DNA of 64,000 bases, from contig CAJVZR010000008.1 in assembly GCA_913019965.1 (NCBI GenBank), positions 1-64,000 on the forward strand, read 5' to 3'. Source of the stretch: an uncultured Oleispira sp. GTDB taxonomy: Bacteria; Pseudomonadota; Gammaproteobacteria; Pseudomonadales; Oceanobacteraceae. The position numbers and the translations under genes were made by a program. Position 1 is the stretch's first letter; each line of letters starts with the position of its first letter. This document shows positions 36,468 to 45,300 of this stretch, piece by piece. A model generated the notes under the pieces. The model was not told where the DNA came from. It ran no database searches and saw only the letters and a list, made by a program, of their open reading frames with translations.

Positions 36468-37145
36468 ATGACCCACTCGACCAAGCTAGCAACACCCACT
36501 GTCTTAAATGATTGCATCCAGAACATGCTCATTGATGCGCGCATTAGTCAGCAAGCCTTACCTCAGTGCCCAGAAATTAGCCTGTGGTTAGTCGACCCAC
36601 TCCCTATGCAACGCCCTTTTAGCCAAGATGAAATTCTAGCCATTCAAGCCTACCCCGCTTATTGGGCTTTTTGCTGGGCCAGTGGCCAGGTCTTAGCTAA
36701 ACATATTCTAGATAACCCCGAATTAGTTAAAGGTAAACGAGTCATGGATTTTGGCGCCGGATCTGGCGTCGTTGCCATTGCGGCAATCATGGCGGGGGCG
36801 AAGCAAGTCATTGCCTGCGATATCGACCCTGACGCATTATTGTCTTGTATCGAAAATGCAAAATTGAATCAGGTTGAGTTTGAACTTCATGGCGACCTGT
36901 TTGAATTCGATCAAGAAATAGATCTTTTGATTGCCGCCGACGTTTTATACGATAAAGCGAACTTGCCCTTACTCGAAATTTTTCTCCAAAAAGCGCCGGA
37001 AGTATTAGTCGCTGATTCGAGGGTGAAGAATTTTAACTTCCCCCCTTACCAAGCGATTGGCCAAATTGAATCATTTACGGTACCCGACCTTGATGAACTC
37101 GATGAGTTTCGCCGAGTGAACCTATATAAAGCGAGTCGTATATAA
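36468..37145 (+). CDS. SAM-dependent methyltransferase of the ETF-beta/ribosomal-protein lysine type
   Basis: The 225-residue protein has PAYWAFCWASGQVLAKHI and the SAM-binding MDFGAGSGVVAIAAIMAGA, IACDIDPDAL, and LLIAADVLYDK (the place of the catalytic region). These resemble the METTL20-like lysine methyltransferases that modify ETF-beta or ribosomal proteins. No signal peptide. It starts 31 nt after the RNase gene, so it may be co-transcribed. Specific target protein unknown. Confidence 0.8.
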   Translation: MTHSTKLATPTVLNDCIQNMLIDARISQQALPQCPEISLWLVDPLPMQRPFSQDEILAIQAYPAYWAFCWASGQVLAKHILDNPELVKGKRVMDFGAGSGVVAIAAIMAGAKQVIACDIDPDALLSCIENAKLNQVEFELHGDLFEFDQEIDLLIAADVLYDKANLPLLEIFLQKAPEVLVADSRVKNFNFPPYQAIGQIESFTVPDLDELDEFRRVNLYKASRI

Positions 37146-37229
37146 GCAGCGTTTTATAGATCAAAGGCTTCTCTAAAAAATACCTTAAAGCGTTCATTAT
37201 TTAACTATTTACCGCTATGATAAGTGTAT

Positions 37230-37258
37230 GCAAGGTTGATTGGTTCTCCGAACCTTGC
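37230..37258. promoter_or_regulatory. Leader dyads with alternative pairing
   Basis: GCAAGGTT (37230-37237) pairs with AACCTTGC (37251-37258), while GGTTC (37242-37246) can pair with GAACC (37250-37254) across TCC. The two hairpins are mutually exclusive and lie upstream of the next ORF. No T tract follows. Confidence 0.35.
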
Positions 37259-37322
37259 TGTGAGACTATCGCTAGATCTGGTTAGCGAAGTAATGAGTAA
37301 AACTGAGATATGGGAAGCAGCA

Positions 37323-37874
37323 ATGGCACCGATTTCATCCGCAGGGAGTTTTGCAATTCCTGCAGCCCAGCCAGCTCGCAGACAAGCCGAGAGTTCTGTT
37401 TCGGCAACTGAGACTGAGCTGACTGTTAAACAAGAACAACAGGTTCAACGGGTTGATGATAATCAAAGTCGCGGGTCTTCCGATCAGGTAAGAGAAAACG
37501 CTGAAAAGCCGTCGTCACCTCCAGTGGCGCAAGCAGACGATGAAAAATCTGCAGGAGAGCAGCAAAAAATTGAGGCCGCACAACAAGAGGCACAAAGAGC
37601 TGAGTTTAATCAGCAAGCTGGCAATGTCCGCGATACAGAGCCTGACGATGTGCGACCTCCTTCTTCCGATACAGACTTTTCGCGAGCCGAATCCCCTAGG
37701 GCAGATAGTCCTAGAGCCGACAGCGCTCAAATAGATGAACCTCAAAGTAAAGAAACAGAGCCACAAGCAGTGGAAGTATTACAAGAAGATAGCCCTGCGA
37801 TTGATATATTTAAACAAACTCAAAATATCAATGCACAGTCACGCCAAGGCCAAGCGATCAACCAGTTTGCCTAA
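37323..37874 (+). CDS. Acidic low-complexity protein of unknown function
   Basis: The frame is open from 37224, but the ATG at 37323 follows GGGAAG by 6 nt and gives 183 residues. The product is rich in Gln, Glu, Ala, Ser and Asp with no clear fold, includes repeat-like ADSPRADSPRADS, and ends in a hydrophobic-polar stretch (IDIFKQTQNINAQSRQG). It is similar in flavour to the N-terminal half of the SprA-related protein at 20.5 kb, but I see no shared motif. Cytoplasmic or secreted by an unknown route. Function unknown. Confidence 0.5.
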   Translation: MAPISSAGSFAIPAAQPARRQAESSVSATETELTVKQEQQVQRVDDNQSRGSSDQVRENAEKPSSPPVAQADDEKSAGEQQKIEAAQQEAQRAEFNQQAGNVRDTEPDDVRPPSSDTDFSRAESPRADSPRADSAQIDEPQSKETEPQAVEVLQEDSPAIDIFKQTQNINAQSRQGQAINQFA

Positions 37875-37976
37875 GGTTTCACCCTATTCTTTCTTGCTAT
37901 ACAGCAATAACACTCCGAAACACTAATAACAATTCATTACATTAATAATCATTCTGTAATCAAATTTATCCGTATC

Positions 37977-38504
37977 ATGCAGCTCGTGGCTATGTCATTA
38001 CATAGAATCACTGAAATACAGACTCAAACAATAACAATACGAAATATTATGAGCCTTAAAATTTGCAATACGCAGCCCAAAAAAGAAGCCTGTCCGATTC
38101 AATTCGTCGGCAGTATTAAATGCCAATTTAAATTGCCCGGCCTAGTTCGTACCGATATTCCTAAGCAAAAAGATAAAATCGAGAAGCGCCTAAGCCAACG
38201 TTTAAAAAACCTTGATATGTATTGCGAACTTGAACCCTCAACGTTGTTAACCCAATGCAATCGGACAACCGAGCAGGTTAGTTTTATCGTTGAGGTTAAG
38301 GTTTTTTATCGTCACGAAGCGAACAGTAACCAATTAGAAGCTGCTCGCTGGTTTACCAGTATAGGCCGCTTATTACCCAAGATCGTTTTAGGCAGTCGAT
38401 CGTTAGCTGAAAGCTATGCTGGACTGAGCACCAATATAAAACCGTCTTATTTATTTGCCCTTGAAGAAGCACTAGGCCTGTATGAACAGCAAGTCTCAGC
38501 GTAA
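37977..38504 (+). CDS. Uncharacterised basic protein
   Basis: The frame allows starts at 37977, 37992 and 38049 and none has a ribosome site; the first 24 codons read weakly as protein, so 38049 (151 residues) is possible. The body contains CQFKLPGLVRTDIPKQKDKI, VSFIVEVKVFYRHEANSN and a C-terminal helix with YLFALEEALGLYEQQ. No signal peptide, membrane helix or family motif recognised. It is separated by AT-rich DNA from its neighbours and probably transcribed alone. Confidence 0.45.
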   Translation: MQLVAMSLHRITEIQTQTITIRNIMSLKICNTQPKKEACPIQFVGSIKCQFKLPGLVRTDIPKQKDKIEKRLSQRLKNLDMYCELEPSTLLTQCNRTTEQVSFIVEVKVFYRHEANSNQLEAARWFTSIGRLLPKIVLGSRSLAESYAGLSTNIKPSYLFALEEALGLYEQQVSA

Positions 38505-38530
38505 AGGCTTGCTTCGAATTCAATAATTAA

Positions 38531-38968
38531 TTAGCTAGAAAGCCAAAATGTAACTGGGCCGTCATTAATTAAAGCGACTTTCATATCCGCTCCAAACTGC
38601 CCAGTGCCCACATTAATTTGTTTGGTTTTCGCTTTGGCAACAAACTCTTGATATAGGTTTTCGGCAAGATCAGGGGCAGCAGCGGTTGAGAACCCTGGAC
38701 GCAACCCTTTACTGGTCTCTGCGGCTAAGGTGAATTGTGAAACGATTAATAAGCTGCCCTGTACTTGCTGAACATTTAAATTCATCTTGTCATCGTCATC
38801 AGAAAATATTCGATAATGGCTCACTTTATGTAATAGCTTATCCACCGCGGCAGAATCATCTCCTTTTTCCACTCCCAACAATACAACTAGTCCATGCTCA
38901 ATAGACGAAATCGTCTCACCTTCTACTTTCACACTGGCTTCTGATACACGCTGAATCAATGCTTTCAT
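38531..38968 (-). CDS. dtd: D-aminoacyl-tRNA deacylase
   Basis: The 145-residue enzyme removes D-amino acids from tRNA in the cytoplasm. Family signatures are intact: [13 protein letters not shown] at the start, [20 protein letters not shown] (catalytic SQFTLxA) near residue 80 and a C-terminal NDGPVTFWL carrying the cross-subunit Gly-Pro motif. It stands between unrelated genes on a separate transcript. High confidence. Confidence 0.95.
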   Translation of the reverse strand: MKALIQRVSEASVKVEGETISSIEHGLVVLLGVEKGDDSAAVDKLLHKVSHYRIFSDDDDKMNLNVQQVQGSLLIVSQFTLAAETSKGLRPGFSTAAAPDLAENLYQEFVAKAKTKQINVGTGQFGADMKVALINDGPVTFWLSS

Positions 38969-39046
38969 CGATTTTTCTCACTGCAAATATAATCGTCGAA
39001 TTATAAAGAAGATTGAGTTTGCTTGCTCGTACTGTCATGATGGGGA

Positions 39047-39562
39047 ATGAATAAAATACTAATAACTAGCCTTCTGGGTTTCTTCTCGCTGTGCCAATTA
39101 AATCTTTCTTATGCGACCGATGTCTACATAACCATTGATGAAAACGGCAATCGTATATTTTCAGATACCCCCAGCAAGGCATCGCGCACTCATAAGATTA
39201 AAGAAATTAGTACTATTCCAGCGATCAAGGTTCCAAAAACCACAGCCACCCCAATCAATGTTAAAGCGAATGATTCTAGCTATACGAAGCTGAGCATTAC
39301 CAGCCCTTCTGCAGAAAGTCATATAAGCCGCGATAAACTTGGCAATTTCCTCGTATCGGCACAGATTTCGCCCGCGCTAGATCCTTTGGACGAGGCCGTC
39401 TTAATGTTTGATGGTCAAGAGATTAGCTCTGGTCAGCAGCTTAGCTGGCAAATCAATAGCGCTGATCGAGGGGCTCATCGCCTACAAGTAATTGTTCGAG
39501 ACAAAGAGAGTAAGCAAGTGAAGATTTCGAGCGAAACCATTTCGGTCTATGTGAAACGCTAG
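39047..39562 (+). CDS. DUF4124-domain secreted protein
   Basis: The 171-residue protein has a signal peptide (about residues 1-23), then a DUF4124 segment (DVYITIDENGNRIFSDTP, in which the D/E-NG-FSDTP pattern is diagnostic), a linker and a beta-sandwich-like end (AVLMFDGQEISSGQQLSW and GAHRLQVIVRDKES). It is predicted periplasmic. Such genes often sit just upstream of glnA or ntrBC in gammaproteobacteria, as here. Function unknown. Confidence 0.8.
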   Translation: MNKILITSLLGFFSLCQLNLSYATDVYITIDENGNRIFSDTPSKASRTHKIKEISTIPAIKVPKTTATPINVKANDSSYTKLSITSPSAESHISRDKLGNFLVSAQISPALDPLDEAVLMFDGQEISSGQQLSWQINSADRGAHRLQVIVRDKESKQVKISSETISVYVKR

Positions 39563-39642
39563 CGATCTGTTCTGCTCTAAAACATCCTGCTGTAGAGCAA
39601 TGCCAGACCCCGCCCCAAAACAAAGCAAGGCACCACCTTTAA

Positions 39643-39659
39643 TGCACTAAAATGATGCA
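39643..39659. promoter_or_regulatory. Candidate NtrC-binding site upstream of ntrBC
   Basis: TGCACTAAAATGATGCA matches the NtrC dyad (TGCAC-N7-GTGCA) in most positions. It lies about 50 bp upstream of the -10 TATAAT at 39700-39705, consistent with autoregulation. Confidence 0.55.
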
Positions 39660-39714
39660 TATGTATAATTTTATGCTCTAATTCTGACCAGTATCAGGCT
39701 ATAATCCCCCACTA

Positions 39715-39729
39715 ACGTATCAGATACGT
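39715..39729. promoter_or_regulatory. Perfect palindrome next to the ntrB -10
   Basis: ACGTATC-A-GATACGT is a perfect 7-bp inverted repeat lying at the expected transcription start, where a bound protein would block initiation. The regulator is unknown. Confidence 0.4.
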
Positions 39730-39788
39730 GCATACTCAATACTGGTTTACTTTTTGCATTGGGTTATACAAATGGAAAGGTTAAAGAC

Positions 39789-40865
39789 ATGATCGCATCG
39801 GCAGTGCTCAATCAACAGCTATTGGAATATCTGAATACAGGCATATTATTGCTCGACGTAGACCTGTCTGTGATTTATATGAACCCTGCGGCTGAAGTAC
39901 TGCTTCAAGTTAGTGGCCGTCAAGGTTTGGGTGAAGCCTTCTATGATCTCGCCTGGGAATCAGAAGAAGACCGAGATGCTTTGCAAGGTTCGATAAATAC
40001 CGGCTATACCTTCACCAAGCGTGAAACTGAAGTCATTCTTCATAATACTCAAAGCATCACGGTTGATTATAGTGTTAGCCCTATTGTTCACCCCGAAAGC
40101 CGAACTCCCTGCTTATTAATTGAAATTCAGGGCCGTGATCGCTTAATGAGGATTTCTCGCGAAGAGCAAATGATTGCCAAGCAAGAAACGACTCGCGAGC
40201 TCGTACGCGGAATGGCACACGAAATTAAAAACCCTCTCGGTGGAATTCGCGGTGCAGCGCAACTTTTATCCCGTGCTTTGCCGGATAATTCACTGGAAGA
40301 ATATACCAATATTATTATTGAAGAAGCCGATCGCTTACGAGACTTAGTCGATCGCCTATTAGGTTCACACCAACTACCCAAACAAGAATCCACTAATATC
40401 CACGAAGTATTGGAACGTGTTTGCCAGCTTATTGAAGTGGATCAAATTGGTAACATCAAAATAGTCCGAGATTACGATCCCTCTATTCCTGAGTTCATTG
40501 GGGATAAGTCGCAATTAATTCAAGCGACATTGAATCTATGCCGTAATGCCGTGCAAGCAATGATCGAAACCGATACCGAGCAGCCAACCCTTATATTGAA
40601 AACGAGAACAAAGAGCCAATTTACAATCGGTCATCAACGTCATCGCTTGGTTGCCCATATTAGTATTGAAGATAACGGCCCTGGTATTCCCGATAATTTA
40701 AAAGATAACCTATTCTTCCCAATGGTCAGTGGCCGCGCTGAGGGCACAGGACTAGGACTTTCTATTGCACAATCTTTAGTGAATCAGCATGAAGGCATCA
40801 TTGAATATGAAAGTGATGTTGGACGTACTGAGTTCTCAATTTATTTACCACTTAAACATTCTTAG
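39789..40865 (+). CDS. ntrB: NtrB nitrogen-regulation sensor kinase
   Basis: The ATG at 39789 follows GGAAAGG and gives 358 residues, against about 349 in E. coli. There is a PAS domain (about 18-125), a histidine-phosphorylation helix GMAHEIKNPLGGIRGAAQL, and a kinase domain with NLCRNAVQAM (N box), EDNGPGIPDN and GTGLGLSIAQSL. It phosphorylates NtrC when nitrogen is limiting and acts as phosphatase with PII. No membrane segment, as expected. It overlaps nothing, with an 11-nt gap to ntrC. Confidence 0.95.
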   Translation: MIASAVLNQQLLEYLNTGILLLDVDLSVIYMNPAAEVLLQVSGRQGLGEAFYDLAWESEEDRDALQGSINTGYTFTKRETEVILHNTQSITVDYSVSPIVHPESRTPCLLIEIQGRDRLMRISREEQMIAKQETTRELVRGMAHEIKNPLGGIRGAAQLLSRALPDNSLEEYTNIIIEEADRLRDLVDRLLGSHQLPKQESTNIHEVLERVCQLIEVDQIGNIKIVRDYDPSIPEFIGDKSQLIQATLNLCRNAVQAMIETDTEQPTLILKTRTKSQFTIGHQRHRLVAHISIEDNGPGIPDNLKDNLFFPMVSGRAEGTGLGLSIAQSLVNQHEGIIEYESDVGRTEFSIYLPLKHS

Positions 40866-40876
40866 GACTAATCAAT

Positions 40877-42310
40877 ATGAAAACTGTATGGATTATTGAT
40901 GATGACAAATCAATTCGCTGGGTACTTGAAAAGGCACTAGAACAAGCCAACATTCCCTGCAAAGTTTTTGAGAGTGCTGAGCCGATTATGGGCCTTCTTG
41001 CTAAAGAAAAGCCTGCGGCCATTATGACGGATATCCGTATGCCGGGTATCGATGGCCTCACTTTATTATCGCAAATTAATGAAGCTTACCCTGAGTTACC
41101 CGTTATTATCATGACGGCACACTCAGACTTAGACAGTGCAGTTACGTCTTATCAAAGTGGTGCTTTTGAATATTTACCCAAGCCTTTCGATGTTGACGAT
41201 GCGGTTACATTAATCCAGCGTGCCGTTGCCCATTATGAAGAACAGCAAGCGACAAATAGCGCCGTCGAAGAATTACCCAATGATACCGAAATCATCGGTG
41301 AAGCCCCTGCGATGCAGGAAGTTTTCCGTGCTATCGGACGTTTATCACAATCGAATATTACCGTATTAATTAACGGCGAATCGGGAACGGGTAAAGAACT
41401 GGTTGCTCATGCTTTGCATAAGCACAGCCCTAGAGCGAGTGAGAACTTCATTGCTTTAAACATGGCTGCAATTCCAAAAGATTTAATTGAGTCAGAATTA
41501 TTTGGTCATGAGAAAGGCTCCTTTACCGGTGCCGGTGGCCAGCGCCGTGGTCGCTTTGAGCAAGCGAATGGCGGTACACTATTTCTTGATGAAATTGGTG
41601 ATATGCCTGCGGATACCCAAACTCGATTATTACGTGTATTAGCTGATAGTGAATTTTACCGCGTTGGTGGAACAGCCCCAGTAAAAGTGGATGTTCGTAT
41701 TATTGCCGCCACTCACCAAGACTTAGAAGGGCTAGTAAAAGAAGGCCGTTTCCGTGAAGATTTATTTCACCGCTTAAACGTTATTCGTATTCATATCCCT
41801 CGTCTTGCCGATCGCCGTGAAGATATTCCGCGTTTATTAAAACACTTCTTAGCCTCAGCAGCAGAAGAGTTAGATGTTGAAGTGAAAACATTAAAACCTG
41901 AAACATCTGACTACTTATCCAAACTAGATTGGCCAGGTAACGTACGTCAACTAGAAAATACCTGCCGCTGGATTACAGTAATGGCCTCAGGGAGAGAAGT
42001 TCATATTAATGACCTTCCTCCAGAGCTATTAGATCAAGAAGCATCAGCGCCGACATCCGGTAACTGGGAACAAGCTTTACAGTACTGGGCCGACCAGCAA
42101 TTAACCCAAGGCACTCCTGCCCTGCTAGATGTCGCAGTCCCATTATTTGAACGCATTATGATTGAGACGGCGTTGAAACATACCGCAGGTCGCCGTCGTG
42201 ATGCCGCGGTTTTATTAGGCTGGGGACGTAATACCCTAACTCGTAAAATTAAAGAACTGAATATGGATGCGGATGAGCATCAAGATGAAGAAGAAACCGA
42301 GCAAAGCTAA
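40877..42310 (+). CDS. ntrC: NtrC sigma-54 activator
   Basis: The 477-residue regulator has an N-terminal receiver (phospho-Asp in IMTDIRMPGIDG), an AAA+ domain with GESGTGKELVAHALHKHS (Walker A) and LFLDEIGDMP (Walker B), and a C-terminal helix-turn-helix (RRRDAAVLLGWGRNTLTRKI). The sigma-54-contact loop reads GSFTGA rather than the consensus GAFTGA. It activates nitrogen-assimilation promoters from distant enhancers. It ends 6 nt from the mshQ stop codon with no terminator between. Confidence 0.95.
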   Translation: MKTVWIIDDDKSIRWVLEKALEQANIPCKVFESAEPIMGLLAKEKPAAIMTDIRMPGIDGLTLLSQINEAYPELPVIIMTAHSDLDSAVTSYQSGAFEYLPKPFDVDDAVTLIQRAVAHYEEQQATNSAVEELPNDTEIIGEAPAMQEVFRAIGRLSQSNITVLINGESGTGKELVAHALHKHSPRASENFIALNMAAIPKDLIESELFGHEKGSFTGAGGQRRGRFEQANGGTLFLDEIGDMPADTQTRLLRVLADSEFYRVGGTAPVKVDVRIIAATHQDLEGLVKEGRFREDLFHRLNVIRIHIPRLADRREDIPRLLKHFLASAAEELDVEVKTLKPETSDYLSKLDWPGNVRQLENTCRWITVMASGREVHINDLPPELLDQEASAPTSGNWEQALQYWADQQLTQGTPALLDVAVPLFERIMIETALKHTAGRRRDAAVLLGWGRNTLTRKIKELNMDADEHQDEEETEQS

Positions 42311-42316
42311 AAGAGT

Positions 42317-45300
42317 TTAACGCACGATTTCTCGCCAATAAATCATTCGGTCATTTCCTCGGAATTGGCCGAATGTTATTTTCCCAAATGGATTATCTGC
42401 ATAGTCCCCATCACCGTCATTCTCAGTATTTAGCCAAGGTAAAAAATTAACCGTATCGTATTCATAAATAACAGAACCTTCGTTTCCAATACCTGCAGCA
42501 TCATGTTGAATCACCCCAACCCCTCCTGTTCCTACCGTTATATTTAAAATCAAATTCGGATCAGTATCTACAGGGTCTAAATTATCAGTCCAAGTATTAG
42601 GAGTTAATGGCGGATCTGTTACCACTAAATTAGTACAGTTGTCATCGGTATTTAAAATGAAATTGGTGCTATCAAAATATTCAGTTTGCACCTCCATGTT
42701 TAATAGTGAAGTTTCTGAGCCAAACACATTATTAAGTTGTAATTGGCCAAAGCGAACGTCAAGAGTATCAATTAATTTTGCATCACAGTCAGCGAAAGCA
42801 GGGGCTTCGCAGTCTGAACCGGCACCAATATTCATATCTAAGTTATTAATACTCGCAATACCACCATCATTATCGGTTAAAAGCGCCCCGACTTGCAGTA
42901 AATGAAATGGACCATTAGGTAAGACTAAACGAGTAAAAAGACCACTAAAGGTATAATCAAATTCTCCATCCACCCAGTTCACTGCAGCAGAGCTATTAAC
43001 TAAGCGTCCCTGATAACCACCATCATCGTTATTGTTTTCTGCAACTAAATTCATCGTCGCTTTAGCAAACGCCCCTTGATAATTCTGTGTCAGGCCGCCG
43101 TTCAATTTATGCGCTTGCAACTTATAATCAATATTAATTCCAGATTGCCCCATGTAACTAAATGCTCCGCAACTATTGCCCGTACTATTCTGCGTCATCT
43201 CAAAATGATCGGGATAGAAACGTCCCAGGTTTGCAAATCTCCCTAAAATATTGGCTCCCGTTGCGGTTAAATAATTATTCAAGCTGACATCAATATCGAT
43301 AATACCAACTTCATCCCATGATAACTCAATAACAGGATCATCATCGGTTATACCGGCAGTAAAGAAACCCGAGTTTGCAGAGGTACTTATGGGAGTCGAA
43401 GTTAAATTACCAGTATGAATAGTAGCGGGGAGTTTTAATGTATGATTCGTTATTAAAGTTTGTGCACTGGTATTTATCTCTTGCCCGAAATTAAGACTGG
43501 TATCATTGGTTGATAAATCCGCGCCAATATCAACAATCCCATCATTATCAGCATCATCTGCAGAATGCCAGTTCACGGCACGAACCGTCATGGGAAAATT
43601 TTCTCCAGCCTTAACAAAACGACTTCCGTTCGCGTTCAGAGCTGAAAAATTTCCACTAAAACCCAATTCAAAAGCAAACGGACGCACAACAAATTCATTA
43701 CTCGCTCCAATTAACGTAAACGCAGGGTCAGGCAAGGCTTCGACTACCGTTAAACTAGCATGTAGTTCAATTTGTCCTGCATCGGGGAAATTAAACGTAA
43801 AGGGCGCACTGCCTGCGGCATCAAAAACTAAATCGACATTAGTATAGGTTAATCCTGCGCCATCATCTGTTCCGCTAACATTCACGCCAGAAAAATCAAC
43901 GACAGGTAACTCCCGAAATGAAAGCTGGCGAGCACTGCAAGTCGAAGGGTTCTTGCAAACATAGCCAATGCCAACAGATTGAGTTCCCGTCAAAGCGGCT
44001 TCACAAGCCCCTGTATCCGTATTCGTTTGTACTGCACGTAGCGTTAAATCTTGAGTATTAGGAAGGACATCGCTTTGCTTAGCTGAAATTTGATGGTTAA
44101 TGGGTATAGTATCGGTATTACTGCCATTAGCGTAAAAACGAAAAGCCGTATTCAAAAACGAAATTCTAGGATCTTCAGTACTGCCTTCATCATCGGTGAA
44201 AGTTCCGTCCGTCACATCGATATCAATATTGTTTAACGCAGAAGTTTGTTGTAAATAAATACTCGTACTTGCTGTGCCGGTTAAGATAGTCGCAGGGGAA
44301 GTCACAATCCCACTCACCGTAGGTAATGTGCTTAGACTGATACTGGTATCACTCAGGACATTAACCGGGTCATGGTTTACATCATGAGCCGTGATAATAA
44401 TCTCTGATGCTTCGCAGGTTAATCCAGGTGATGTATGAGAAATATCATAATGATCGACTTGAGAAAAAGTTTGAATCGGCTGAGCAGCACAAACTTTTAA
44501 ATCACCGATTTCATGAATATTGGTAGAGCCACCCGTAGAGCCCGTAAAAGAAACCACCCAATTATCGGGTACCACAGCCTGAGATGGGTTTGCAACGAAC
44601 ACATCAAATTCTGGAATAATAATACTATATCCAGATCCCGTATCTCGTTCAATTGAAACCAGTGCAGTATTCCCACTTGCGGTATGATCAATAACAACTT
44701 TATAGCGGTGACCAGGATTAGGACTGCTACCGGACTGATCGATACCTGGTGATAAACTCGATGTTCCTGTCAAATAAGGATAGCCTGAAGTACCACTACC
44801 TGAGCCTCTCAAAGAGACACTGTCAGTAATTCGACCGCTACCACCTACTCTACCTTCCGTTGGATTTGAGAAATTCCCATACTCATCAATACCTACCCCT
44901 AACCAGCCCCCAGAGAATCCATTGACTCCCGTTTTTTGAGCATAACCAAGTGAGCCGCCAGCAGCGCCAGCCACAGGTGCTATTGAAGCATCAGATACAT
45001 TGATGGCAATTCCATCCGCGCCATTGCCATCATATCCATAATAATCAAATTCAATTTCAATTCTATTTTCTGCGCCTGGAAATTGATTGAGCAAGGTAGC
45101 AAAAGTAGCCACCGAGTTTGAAGAATCTGTTAACCGTAAACGACCATCTTCAGCAATAAGAGGGTCTCCGAACGAACCACTGCTATTACCGACAGACCAA
45201 CTATCAGATAATGGTCCCGGCCCGACAAAATTATCCGTTATACAGTTTGAATCACAACGTAGCAAAAAGCTTTCAGTGGTATTGGCAGCAATAGGAAAAC

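Noticed and set aside
39629-39645. Possible sigma-54 promoter (GG ... GC) before ntrB
   Set aside because: The GG-to-GC spacing is 15 rather than the required 12, so it is not a -24/-12 element.
42311-42316. Terminator between ntrC and mshQ
   Set aside because: Only 6 nt separate the stop codons and no hairpin spans them.
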